Origin: JBAPRR01 sp049281195
GTDB lineage: Bacteria > Actinomycetota > Acidimicrobiia > Acidimicrobiales > CAVXTF01
NCBI GenBank assembly: GCA_049281195.1
Contig: JBAPRR010000223.1
Location: 1 to 15,560, forward strand
Reading direction: 5' to 3'
Length of the DNA: 15,560 bases
Positions 1 through 6,517 of this stretch are shown piece by piece. The notes under the pieces are model-generated. The model saw only the letters and a list, made by a program, of their open reading frames with translations. It made no database searches and was not told where the DNA came from. Both the position numbers and the translations under genes were made by a program. Positions within the stretch are counted from its first letter, which is position 1. Each line of letters starts with the position of its first letter.

Positions 1-640
1 CGCCAGTTGCGCCGGTGGGACCGCCGGCGCCGGTTGGACCGCCAGCACCCGTGGGTCCGGCAGGGCCAGTTGCGCCGACAGCACCCGTTGCGCCGGTCGC
101 ACCACCGGGACCGGCAGCACCAGTTGCACCACTTGCGCCCGTCGGACCACTGGGTCCGGCAGGACCAGTTGTACCTGCTCCTCCCTCACTCGCTCCACCG
201 ACAATGGGCGGGGCCGCACCGCGCGAGCCACGGGATCCGGCGAATGTGGCATCCCCAAAAGCGAAGACTCCACCGTCTGAAGCGATCAGCCAGTAGCCCT
301 TGCCATCAGAGGTTGAGGCGATGCCGACGATGGGCTTGTTGAGATGTCTTCCGCTCATGCCGCCGTAGTAAGTCGCACCACCATATGAGTAAACCTGACC
401 GGTCGACGTTACGAGCCAATAGCCAGAGCCCGATCCCGCCTGGGTGCTCGCCGTTTCGTTGTGAATCGTGACAGCAGATGCCGATGAGGTCGAGAAACTG
501 ACAGCCACGGTTACTAGAAGAGCAACGGCGATGAGACTTGCCATGACGCGAACGACTTGATAAGACTTCCCGAGCTGACGTCCATCATGTCGATGAGCGA
601 AGTGACGCCGCGTGGAGACGATTGCTCGACCGATATTCAT
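1..640 (-). CDS. Secreted collagen-like repeat protein with N-terminal propeller-type repeats (3' end beyond left edge)
   Basis: The reading frame is open from ATG 640 to the window edge (213 codons visible, no stop). The start is set by a strong ribosome binding site, GGGAGGT, about 8 bases upstream. Residues 1-33 are a basic leader, and a hydrophobic segment at about 34-50 (MASLIAVALLVTVAV) followed by S/A-rich residues to about 57 looks like a Sec signal peptide with a long n-region. Two repeats start at residues 73 and 115 (GYWLVTSTGQVYSYG, GYWLIASDGGVFAFG), joined by LNKPIVGIA; the same repeat is found in the protein at 7928-10240. From about residue 156 the sequence becomes uninterrupted Gly-X-Y triplets (GTT, GPA, GPS, GPT, GAS and so on), at least 19, and continues past the edge. 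Bacterial collagen-like proteins are usually cell-surface or extracellular, which fits the signal peptide. Function is unknown; adhesion or surface structure is inference. A second ATG at codon 33 lacks a ribosome binding site. Confidence 0.85.
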   Translation of the reverse strand, partial: MNIGRAIVSTRRHFAHRHDGRQLGKSYQVVRVMASLIAVALLVTVAVSFSTSSASAVTIHNETASTQAGSGSGYWLVTSTGQVYSYGGATYYGGMSGRHLNKPIVGIASTSDGKGYWLIASDGGVFAFGDATFAGSRGSRGAAPPIVGGASEGGAGTTGPAGPSGPTGASGATGAAGPGGATGATGAVGATGPAGPTGAGGPTGAGGPTGATG

Positions 641-665
641 TTTGGTGACCTCCCTGGGCTGTTGA

Positions 666-679
666 GCGCGATATCGCGC
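666..679. promoter_or_regulatory. 14-bp perfect palindrome upstream of the collagen-like gene
   Basis: GCGCGATATCGCGC is a perfect 14-bp palindrome centred about 33 bases upstream of the ATG at 640, on the 5' side of the collagen-like gene and just beyond its ribosome binding site. Perfect symmetry at this place suggests a protein binding site for a dimeric regulator, or a leader hairpin. No regulator can be assigned. A chance occurrence in G+C-rich DNA is possible. Confidence 0.35.
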
Positions 680-705
680 GGGATTACTGCCGGCTACTCC
701 AAAAT

Positions 706-776
706 GCGCCACAGTGCAGTGGTCCGGGCCGAGTGGGAGGAGAGTACAACGATTGCTGTTGTGTTGACTGTGGCGC
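706..776 (-). terminator. Possible branched terminator after the double-receiver gene
   Basis: A perfect 10-bp inverted repeat, GCGCCACAGT at 706-715 and ACTGTGGCGC at 767-776, brackets 51 bases that contain a smaller repeat (ACAAC 746-750, GTTGT 758-762). Read on the minus strand it starts 45 bases after the stop of the double-receiver gene, and the distal arm is followed directly by ATTTT. This would suit a branched terminator between that gene and the collagen-like gene. The long loop makes it unusual; a pair of operator half-sites is the alternative. Confidence 0.35.
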
Positions 777-820
777 TTCGCTACGCAATGAGCAGGGAAA
801 CGATTTGGAAATTTTATCGC

Positions 821-1753
821 TTAATCATCAGCGAATCTCAATGCGGATCTCTGCCCACTCAATCTTGTCAGCTCATCGTTGGATGAACATTGCACAATCG
901 GTGAGCCTTCGATGTGTTGAATCAGCTGGTTGATGCGGGGATGCACAACGAAGGCCGCGGCACCGGAAGAAAGCGCCTTGTCCTGCCACTTCTCTCGCGC
1001 CGAATAGACGATCACAGTCGAGTGCATGAAGCGGTGTCGTATCTCCGCAACAACGTCCAAGTTGTGTTTGCCGGTCATGGACAGGCCGAGGACGACAACG
1101 TCAGGTTTTGCACTGCCCACGACTTCGAGCAGCGTCGACCCGGAGTCAGTCTCCGCTACGACTATGACGTTACAGCGGTCGAGCACCCGGGTGACCAGGC
1201 GCCGTGTGATGGGCTCGTCTGCGAACACAACGGCACGTTTGTGCCTGGAGGGGGCGACCTCCTGGTCAGCGAGTCTCTCAACGCTGAGCGATCGTTCAAG
1301 GACCGCTTCCAGGCGCGTGAGAAATTCCAGTGGTGTGGCTCCCTTCGGAATGAACGCTACTGCTCCAGCTTCCAAGACCGGCATCTGCAGGGCCGGATCC
1401 AACGCCGATACAACGACCACACTCGCATTTGGCGCTGCAAGCCGGATTCGTCTGAGCGCGTTCACCCCATACGACAAGGGCATTGCCAGGTCGAGTAACA
1501 CGACGTCAGGTTGAAGAGCGGCTGCCAACTCGACACTTTCGTCTCCGTCGATGGCCTCCCCCACGACCACGAAGTCCCGGGAGTATTCAAGGACAACCCT
1601 GAGGAATCGGCGAGTTGACGCCGCATCGTCTGCGATCAAAGTGCGAAGGTATCTCGGTTGAGGACGCCTGGTAGTCCTACCTCTCGGTCGTGCTTCGTGC
1701 CTGGCGTCCGTCCTAAAATAAATGTCCTCGGTGTGTCGTAATGCCTGCGTCAT
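821..1753 (-). CDS. Tandem receiver-domain (REC-REC) protein with no output domain
   Basis: 310 residues from ATG 1753. This start is preferred over a TTG at 1795 because AAAGGAA lies about 6 bases before it. REC1 covers roughly residues 37-155 and has the full receiver set: acidic pair D42/D43, phosphoacceptor D88 (VVLLDLAMP), S116 in VVVSALD and K137 in FIPKG. REC2 covers roughly 173-283 with the same fold pattern, but the acceptor position is Gly (G223 in VVVLGLSMTG) and the conserved Lys is replaced by His (H271 in VVHP), so it should not be phosphorylated in the normal way. Only about 27 residues follow REC2 and no DNA-binding or enzymatic domain is present. Receiver proteins of this kind act in phosphorelays or as adaptors by protein-protein contact. 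No histidine kinase gene lies in the window, so the partner is unknown. Confidence 0.85.
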   Translation of the reverse strand: MTQALRHTEDIYFRTDARHEARPRGRTTRRPQPRYLRTLIADDAASTRRFLRVVLEYSRDFVVVGEAIDGDESVELAAALQPDVVLLDLAMPLSYGVNALRRIRLAAPNASVVVVSALDPALQMPVLEAGAVAFIPKGATPLEFLTRLEAVLERSLSVERLADQEVAPSRHKRAVVFADEPITRRLVTRVLDRCNVIVVAETDSGSTLLEVVGSAKPDVVVLGLSMTGKHNLDVVAEIRHRFMHSTVIVYSAREKWQDKALSSGAAAFVVHPRINQLIQHIEGSPIVQCSSNDELTRLSGQRSALRFADD

Positions 1754-2077
1754 TGCTTTCCTTTCATCGGGGCGGCACCGTGATAGGTCCGCCAAATCAG
1801 CAGGTGGAGTAAATTCCTAAAGGCACATCGGCCTTCCAAAGACGACGGCTGAACCCGCGAATGCACCAACGCGGTGGTGCATTTGAAGTAGTCACCTGTG
1901 GTGGGCGGAACTCCTCCGACCGAATCGACGAATCGCTCCCACCGTTCCGGAGCTCGGTAAGAGGCATAGCCAGCGTGGCAGCGGCTACCTCAGCTGGCTG
2001 GCGCCGCCGCACACCACTCCGGCATCACTGCCTACCTGAGGCGATGGATCTACCGTCTCGAAAATTTCAGGACAATC
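1754..2077. other. Gene-free stretch between the double-receiver gene and the YCII/ECF42 operon
   Basis: I see no supportable gene here. Short open frames exist on both strands (1797-2012 minus, 1861-2139 plus) but they have no ribosome binding site, no recognisable protein features, and overlap each other. The one clear structure is an inverted repeat at 1858-1885. The stretch should contain the promoter of the double-receiver gene, but I could not pick out a convincing one. Confidence 0.6.
1858..1885. repeat. Inverted repeat, 9 perfect bp, short loop
   Basis: AATGCACCA at 1860-1868 and TGGTGCATT at 1875-1883 are perfect inverse copies around a 6-base loop. As RNA, one G-U and one C-G pair extend the stem to 11 bp. 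No T-run follows on either strand, so a simple intrinsic terminator is unlikely. It sits about 105 bases upstream of the double-receiver start and about 270 bases upstream of the YCII start. It could be an operator for either divergent unit; no regulator is known. Confidence 0.4.
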
Positions 2078-2104
2078 TGTCGATTTGCCCCCGCCTCACT
2101 CGAC
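2078..2104 (+). promoter_or_regulatory. Predicted ECF42 promoter (TGTCGA -N17- CGAC)
   Basis: TGTCGA at 2078-2083 is followed, after 17 bases, by CGAC at 2101-2104, about 54 bases upstream of the YCII start. From the literature as I recall it, ECF42 sigma factors of Streptomyces recognise TGTCGA in the -35 region and CGA/TC in the -10 region, and control their own DGPF-protein operons. The motif, spacing and position upstream of a DGPF gene and an ECF42 gene agree, which supports autoregulation. The -10 element lies inside a 30-bp near-palindrome. Confidence 0.7.
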
Positions 2105-2122
2105 GTTACGTCAGAGTGAGGC
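2093..2122. promoter_or_regulatory. 30-bp near-perfect palindrome over the ECF42 -10 region
   Basis: GCCTCACTC (2093-2101) pairs with GAGTGAGGC (2114-2122), and inside it GACGT (2102-2106) pairs with ACGTC (2108-2112). Only T2107 at the centre and A2113 are unpaired. The site spans the predicted -10 and transcription start of the YCII/ECF42 operon, the place where a repressor would block initiation. Part of it could instead form a 5' leader hairpin. No cognate regulator is visible in the window. Confidence 0.55.
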
Positions 2123-2157
2123 AAGCAGCCTCATCATGACCATGAAGGAGACGAGCC

Positions 2158-2499
2158 ATGCGGTTCTTCGGATACACACTTGCGGACGAATCCGTGCCAA
2201 TGCCCGATCCGTCCCCAGAGCTCTACGAGCAAATGGGGAAATTCGTGGAGGAAGCCACGAAAGCGGGCGTGGTAGTTGCCACCGGCGGCATCGCTCCGAC
2301 ATCGATGGGCGTCAAGATCACTCTGAAGGAAGGCGAGTTCACGGTCGTGGACGGTCCTTTCTCCGAGGCCAAGGAGATCGTCGGCGGGTGGGCCCTGCTC
2401 GAGTGCCGGGACAAAGACGAGGCGATCGAGTGGACGAAGCGCTTCGTAAGCGTGCTGGGCCAGGGCGAGGTGCGTATCCGCCCTGTATCCGGGAGCTGA
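2158..2499 (+). CDS. YCII-related (DGPF domain) protein, partner of the ECF42 sigma factor
   Basis: 113 residues, the usual length for this family. AAGGAG lies 7 bases before ATG 2158 and fixes the start. The signature DGPF is at residues 65-68 within FTVVDGPFSEAKE, followed by the typical IVGGWALLECRDKDEAIEW segment and a C-terminal strand ending in VRIRPV. YCII-like proteins have a small dimeric ferredoxin-like fold; DGPF members are coded next to ECF42 sigma factors in many actinobacteria and other bacteria, but their biochemical role is not settled. The sigma factor gene starts 32 bases after the stop, and the promoter upstream fits that sigma factor, so this gene is probably both its operon partner and its target. 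Confidence 0.92.
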   Translation: MRFFGYTLADESVPMPDPSPELYEQMGKFVEEATKAGVVVATGGIAPTSMGVKITLKEGEFTVVDGPFSEAKEIVGGWALLECRDKDEAIEWTKRFVSVLGQGEVRIRPVSGS

Positions 2500-2531
2500 A
2501 CATTCCGGCACGTAGTGGTTGAATCGGTGGC

Positions 2532-3833
2532 GTGTCGGCCACCGATTCGACTGCTGCCGTCGAGGCGGTCTTCCGCATCGAGTTCCCGCGGGTCCTGGCT
2601 GGCCTGACCCGCTACGTGGGCGACATCGATCTTGCCGAGGAGTTGGCACAAGAGGCCCTCCTCGATGCGCTCCGACAGTGGCCCACGGAGGGAACGCCAC
2701 GTAACCCCGGCGCCTGGTTAGCCACCGTGGGCAAGCGCAAGGCGATCGACCTGTTCCGTCGCAACCACAGCCTCAGTACAAAGTACGCACAGATCGAACG
2801 AGACCTCGAGACCGCTGCGACGATGTCTATCGATTTCGATCTCGATCTCGATGACGCCGGCAGCCCGGACGGTGATATCGAAGACGACTTGCTGCGACTC
2901 ATCTTTGTCGCCTGTCACCCGGTGCTCTCACTTCAAGCGCGCGTCGCGCTCACTTTGCGACTTCTTGGGGGCCTTACGACCTCCGAGATCGCCCGGGCCT
3001 ATCTGACATCGGAACCAACGATTGCGCAACGGATTGTCCGAGCCAAAAAGACCATCGCTCGGGCCGGGATTCCGTTCGAGGTGCCTGGGGAGGCAGAACG
3101 TTCCGAGCGGTTGGCCGCCGTGCTCGAGGTGATCTATCTCATTTACAACGAGGGCTACTCGGCCACGGCGGGAGACGCCTGGCTGCGTCCCGATCTCTGT
3201 GGCGAGGCGCTTCGACTGGGGCGGGTCCTGGCGGGCCTCGATCCCGGCGATGCCGAGGTGCACGGTCTGGTCGCGCTGATGGAGATCCAGTCGTCGCGTC
3301 TGGCGGCACGGATCGGACCCTCGGGCGAACCGATCCTTCTCTTGGATCAGGACCGCAGAAAGTGGGATCGGCTTTTGATCAATCGGGGACTCGACGCCCT
3401 GACCCTGGCCTATGACCTCAGTCCGGTGCGGGGGCCCTACACGCTGCAGGCCGCCATTGCCGCGTGCCACGTGCAAGCCTTCCGAGCCGAGGACACGAAC
3501 TGGACGCAGGTGGCGGAGCTCTACGCCGAACTGGCTGAGACTGCACCGTCTCCGATCGTCGAGCTCAACCGCGCCGTGGCGATCGCGAGGGCGAGCGGAC
3601 CGGAGGAAGCCTTGCAGCTGGTTGACCAGCTCGTCGCTCTGGGCGCGCTCCACAGGTACCACCTCCTCTACAGCGTGAGAGGTGACCTGCTCGAATCTCT
3701 GGGGCGGAACACCGAGGCTGCTGTCGAGTTCGAGCAGGCTGCCGTTCTGGCTCAGAACGGTGCCGAGCGGGCCCTGTTGCTCGGACGGGCCGCTACGAAT
3801 AGCGAGCTTGGCCGAATTGCCGCAAAGCCATGA
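2532..3833 (+). CDS. ECF42-type RNA polymerase sigma factor with large C-terminal extension
   Basis: 433 residues from GTG 2532; an in-frame TGA at 2520 excludes any start further upstream. The ribosome binding site is poor, so translation may depend on coupling to the YCII gene 32 bases before. Sigma region 2 lies at about residues 13-80 (VFRIEFPRVLAGLTRYVGD, DLAEELAQEALLDALRQW, AWLATVGKRKAIDLFRR). Sigma region 4 lies at about 117-178 (SLQARVALTLRLLGGLTTSEIARAYLTSEPTIAQRIVRAKKTI in overlapping parts). The remaining ~250 residues are the helical, TPR-like extension typical of ECF42, including YLIYNEGYSAT (202-212) and DLCGEALRLGRVLAGL. No anti-sigma factor gene is adjacent; in this group the extension is thought to take part in activity control. 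It probably directs transcription of its own operon through TGTCGA-N17-CGAC at 2078-2104. The signal is unknown. Confidence 0.93.
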   Translation: MSATDSTAAVEAVFRIEFPRVLAGLTRYVGDIDLAEELAQEALLDALRQWPTEGTPRNPGAWLATVGKRKAIDLFRRNHSLSTKYAQIERDLETAATMSIDFDLDLDDAGSPDGDIEDDLLRLIFVACHPVLSLQARVALTLRLLGGLTTSEIARAYLTSEPTIAQRIVRAKKTIARAGIPFEVPGEAERSERLAAVLEVIYLIYNEGYSATAGDAWLRPDLCGEALRLGRVLAGLDPGDAEVHGLVALMEIQSSRLAARIGPSGEPILLLDQDRRKWDRLLINRGLDALTLAYDLSPVRGPYTLQAAIAACHVQAFRAEDTNWTQVAELYAELAETAPSPIVELNRAVAIARASGPEEALQLVDQLVALGALHRYHLLYSVRGDLLESLGRNTEAAVEFEQAAVLAQNGAERALLLGRAATNSELGRIAAKP

Positions 3834-3837
3834 CCCG

Positions 3838-4950
3838 ATGCCAGAGAAACCGGTTGCAAATCGTCGGTCCGTAAGGGCTATCGGCACGATGCTGATGGCA
3901 TCTCGTACGCTTGACCGACCGATGGCTCTTCGAGACGCCGCCGACAACCTCTTGCCCGCCGGCAGCCGCCGGCGTGCGGCAGCGCGGAGGCTGTTGCACG
4001 GAGCTCCAAGTCCGCCTTGGCAGGCACCGGCGGTCCCACCACACCTGCTCGCCCGTCACCGCACGATCAGGGCTGACCAGGACGCTGAGCTCGCAGCGAG
4101 CATTCGGGCGAACTTCTTCCGATCTGATGAGGCTTACGCAGCAACCAATCTCGATCAGTCCGAACTGACCAACGACCTCAAAGCTCGACTTCGTGGCGAT
4201 CGCACGACTGTCATCCCGTGGCTCGACTCGTTTCGCTCGCTCGATGGTGCGAGAGTCCTGGAGATTGGGGCGGGCACTGGCGCATCGACCGTGGCTCTTG
4301 CCGAGCAAGGCGCGCTGGTTACTGCTGTCGACATCCACGCCGGCTCTCTTCGCGTCGCTGATCTGCTCTGTCGCCAGACCGGTCTCGGCGATTTGGTGAC
4401 GTTCGTGGAGGCAAACGCGACGGAGATGGACACCAGATGGGGACGGGGCGAATTCGACCTGATCATTTTCTTTGCCGCTCTCGAGCACATGACCTTGAAA
4501 GAGCGCATGGAGTCACTGACCAAGGCGTGGGCCATCCTCTCCGAGGGCCAGTACCTGGTCGTAATCGAAACGCCTAACAGGTTGTGGTGGGAGGACGACC
4601 ACACCTCTTTCGAGCCGTTCTTCCACTGGCTTCCTGATGACCTCGCGATTTTGTATGCGCATAGGACGTCTCGAACCATATTCAACGAGCACTTCTCTGT
4701 TCCTGGACCAGAAGCCCTCGTTGATCTCGCGCGTTGGGGGAGAGGCGTTAGTTTCCACGACTTTGCCCTGGCCTTGGACCGTCCCGCAGCGGAACTCCCG
4801 GTGAGGTCATGCCTCCACGAATACATCGGCGATCCGCGATGGGATTCGCGGACGTCAGACGGCCAGTACATGAGACTCCTGCGTCAGGCGGCGCCGAATG
4901 TGCCGGCTGGTTACTTCTTTGCCTATCTTGACTTGGCGCTCCAGCGCTGA
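3838..4950 (+). CDS. Class I SAM-dependent methyltransferase, third gene of the ECF42 operon
   Basis: 370 residues from ATG 3838, 4 bases after the sigma factor stop. A Met at 3889 preceded by AAGGG (spacing 11) is an alternative start, and the N-terminal ~50 residues are not clearly conserved. The Rossmann-type methyltransferase core begins near residue 135: motif I VLEIGAGTGAST (140-151) binds SAM; D165 in VTAVDIHAGS would contact the ribose; EANATEMD (191-198) is the adenine-side loop; FDLIIFFAALEHM (206-218) is motif IV. The C-terminal ~120 residues (NRLWWEDDHTSFEPFFHWLPDD and on) resemble a substrate cap rich in aromatic residues. There is no signal peptide or membrane segment, so it should be cytosolic. 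The substrate cannot be read from the sequence. Its close spacing suggests it is co-transcribed with the YCII and ECF42 genes, though a separate promoter inside the sigma gene is possible. Confidence 0.85.
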   Translation: MPEKPVANRRSVRAIGTMLMASRTLDRPMALRDAADNLLPAGSRRRAAARRLLHGAPSPPWQAPAVPPHLLARHRTIRADQDAELAASIRANFFRSDEAYAATNLDQSELTNDLKARLRGDRTTVIPWLDSFRSLDGARVLEIGAGTGASTVALAEQGALVTAVDIHAGSLRVADLLCRQTGLGDLVTFVEANATEMDTRWGRGEFDLIIFFAALEHMTLKERMESLTKAWAILSEGQYLVVIETPNRLWWEDDHTSFEPFFHWLPDDLAILYAHRTSRTIFNEHFSVPGPEALVDLARWGRGVSFHDFALALDRPAAELPVRSCLHEYIGDPRWDSRTSDGQYMRLLRQAAPNVPAGYFFAYLDLALQR

Positions 4951-5039
4951 CCTCCGGCTACGTTCCGACGATATGCAGTTGAGAGTCCGCTTCTGAGCAC
5001 GCGGATAAGGACTGTGGCCGTGCACGGCGAGGGTCTGGC

Positions 5040-5064
5040 CCGTTGGTCGGACAACGGCTAATAT
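5040..5064 (+). promoter_or_regulatory. Inverted repeat abutting a TAATAT box upstream of the peptidase gene
   Basis: CCGTTG (5040-5045) and CAACGG (5052-5057) form a perfect 6-bp inverted repeat with a 6-base spacer. One base later comes TAATAT (5059-5064), a good -10 candidate about 107 bases before the peptidase start at 5171. No convincing -35 box is seen at 17-18 bases. The arrangement suggests an operator beside the -10 element. The remaining leader (5065-5170) contains a 7-bp repeat, GGCGGCG 5082-5088 and CGCCGCC 5127-5133, that may fold in the mRNA. Confidence 0.35.
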
Positions 5065-5170
5065 GACCCACTACAAAGATCGGCGGCGGGCCGGGAACTG
5101 TTGAAGGGGCTGGCTGGGAAAGCGATCGCCGCCTAGGAAATCACTGGGGACCAAGAGGGGGATCTACATA

Positions 5171-6430
5171 ATGCGTCGTTCATTTAAAGGCTCGAGGATG
5201 CTGCGCGGGATCTTCCTGGCGACCGCATCACTGACCCTGGTAGGTGGCATCGCAATCGCAGTGGCCGCTACACCGGCCGCCGCAGTTTCTTCGTACAAAC
5301 ACACGTCCGTTCCCACCGTCAAAAGAGCTTGTCCGGTTACGACTCGGCCGGATGAGATGGCTTGCATGGTGTTGATCCGCACCGACGTTAAGCAGCGGAC
5401 TGAGGCGCAGATGGGTCCCGAGCAGCCTTCAGGCTATGGATACGGTCCGTCGTCGCTTCAGAGGGCGTACGATTTGCCGTCGTCAACGGCCGGAAGCGGG
5501 AAGATTGTGGCTGTTGTAGACGCCTACAACGATCCGAACGCCGTTTCGGATCTTGCGACCTACAGGTCGGCCTGGGGCCTTCCTGCTTGCAATGAGTCAA
5601 CCGGGGCGGGATGCCTCACGGTTGTCAATCAAGAGGGAAAGACGAGCCCACTTCCAGCAGATTCGGGTGACACCGGATGGGCTACGGAAGAATCCCTCGA
5701 TGTCGACATGGTGTCTGCAATCTGTCCGTTGTGTCAGATCTATCTCGTTGAGGCGACTACGCCGCACATTAGCGATCTCGGGACTGGAGTCGATTCAGCC
5801 GTCAGCGTCCTACACGCCAAGTACGTCTCGAATTCCTACGGCGGCCGTCAGAGATCGACAGATCCGACGTACGACAAGAACTACTACCAACATGCTGGCG
5901 TGGCAGTAACGGTGTCTGCAGGTGACGCGGGCTACGGCGTCTCTTATCCCGCAGCGTCGCAGTACGTGACTGCAGTCGGCGGCACCAGCCTTACCACCGC
6001 CTCGAACGCCAGGGGCTGGACCGAGACCGTATGGGGAGGCACCGGTTCTGGTTGCGCCACATATGAGGCCAAGCCGTCTTGGCAGACCAACAAGGGCTGC
6101 AAGAAGCGAACCGACAACGACGTGGCCGCCGTTGCCGACCCCGACACGGGAGTCGCGATCTATGACACGTATGACCAGAGTGGGTGGCTCGAAGTCGGCG
6201 GAACGAGTGCGTCCTCTCCCATCATTGCTTCTGTGTTCGCACTTGCCGGCACTCCGAAGGCCGGGACCTACCCGTCCTCATACATCTACAAGAAGACGAG
6301 CGATCTCTTTGACGTGACCAGCGGCTCTAACGGGAGTTGCGCCAAGGCTTACCTCTGCAACGGTGAACCCGGCTACGACGGTCCAACAGGCTGGGGCACG
6401 CCGGACGGAACGGCAGCATTCAGTAAGTAA
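5171..6430 (+). CDS. Secreted sedolisin-family (S53) serine-carboxyl peptidase
   Basis: 419 residues. AGAGGGGG ends 9 bases before ATG 5171 and supports the start. Residues 1-39 form a Sec signal peptide (MRRSFKGSRM, then a hydrophobic core at 11-33, cleavage near AAA-VS). The sedolisin catalytic set is present: E173 and D177 in EESLDVD, oxyanion D252 in VSAGDAG, and nucleophile S346 in GGTSASSP. A C-terminal calcium site is suggested by LFDVTSGSNG (379-388) and GYDGPTGWGTPDG (401-413). Sedolisins cleave proteins, usually at acid pH, outside the cell. Classical members carry an N-terminal activation domain of about 180 residues; here only ~50 residues lie between the signal peptide and the catalytic domain (starting near GYGPSSLQRAYDLP, 90-103), so any propeptide is very short. 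Several cysteines (64, 65-region, 140, 148, 185, 188, 295, 310, 390, 396) may form disulfides. The gene ends in a terminator at 6479-6517. Confidence 0.92.
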   Translation: MRRSFKGSRMLRGIFLATASLTLVGGIAIAVAATPAAAVSSYKHTSVPTVKRACPVTTRPDEMACMVLIRTDVKQRTEAQMGPEQPSGYGYGPSSLQRAYDLPSSTAGSGKIVAVVDAYNDPNAVSDLATYRSAWGLPACNESTGAGCLTVVNQEGKTSPLPADSGDTGWATEESLDVDMVSAICPLCQIYLVEATTPHISDLGTGVDSAVSVLHAKYVSNSYGGRQRSTDPTYDKNYYQHAGVAVTVSAGDAGYGVSYPAASQYVTAVGGTSLTTASNARGWTETVWGGTGSGCATYEAKPSWQTNKGCKKRTDNDVAAVADPDTGVAIYDTYDQSGWLEVGGTSASSPIIASVFALAGTPKAGTYPSSYIYKKTSDLFDVTSGSNGSCAKAYLCNGEPGYDGPTGWGTPDGTAAFSK

Positions 6431-6478
6431 TCGCTTGCGCAAAGCGCTCAGCGAGCAGTAATCACACGGTGCAAGTCT

Positions 6479-6517
6479 CATCAGCGCCCCGGCTTCGGTC
6501 GGGGATGCTGATGTTTT
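6479..6517 (+). terminator. Intrinsic terminator of the sedolisin gene
   Basis: CATCAGC (6479-6485) pairs with GCTGATG (6507-6513), and inside it CCCCG pairs with CGGGG around a short GCTTCGGT-type loop. TTTT follows at 6514-6517. It lies 49 bases after the peptidase stop and separates it from the convergent membrane protein gene. Confidence 0.85.

Noticed and set aside
15..296. Open frame on the plus strand with Gly/Ala-Pro repeats resembling collagen
   Set aside because: It is the complement of the Gly-X-Y repeat; the minus strand has the ribosome binding site, signal peptide and propeller repeats.
557..1514. Several plus-strand open frames of 66-194 residues
   Set aside because: They overlap the double-receiver gene or the gap beside it, have no ribosome binding site, and show no recognisable protein features.
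1797..2139. Small open frames on both strands in the gap before the YCII gene
   Set aside because: Arg/Pro-rich translations without ribosome binding sites, overlapping each other and, on the plus strand, running into the ECF42 promoter.
3682..3837. Upstream extension of the methyltransferase frame to 3682
   Set aside because: It would overlap the sigma factor gene by about 150 bases in another frame; ATG 3838 or 3889 is more reasonable.
2928..3947. 339-residue minus-strand open frame
   Set aside because: Antisense to the ECF42 sigma factor, whose protein features are unmistakable.
4951..5170. Possible riboswitch in the leader of the peptidase gene
   Set aside because: I compared it from memory with c-di-GMP-I and ydaO-type motifs and found no matching conserved core; only short inverted repeats are present.
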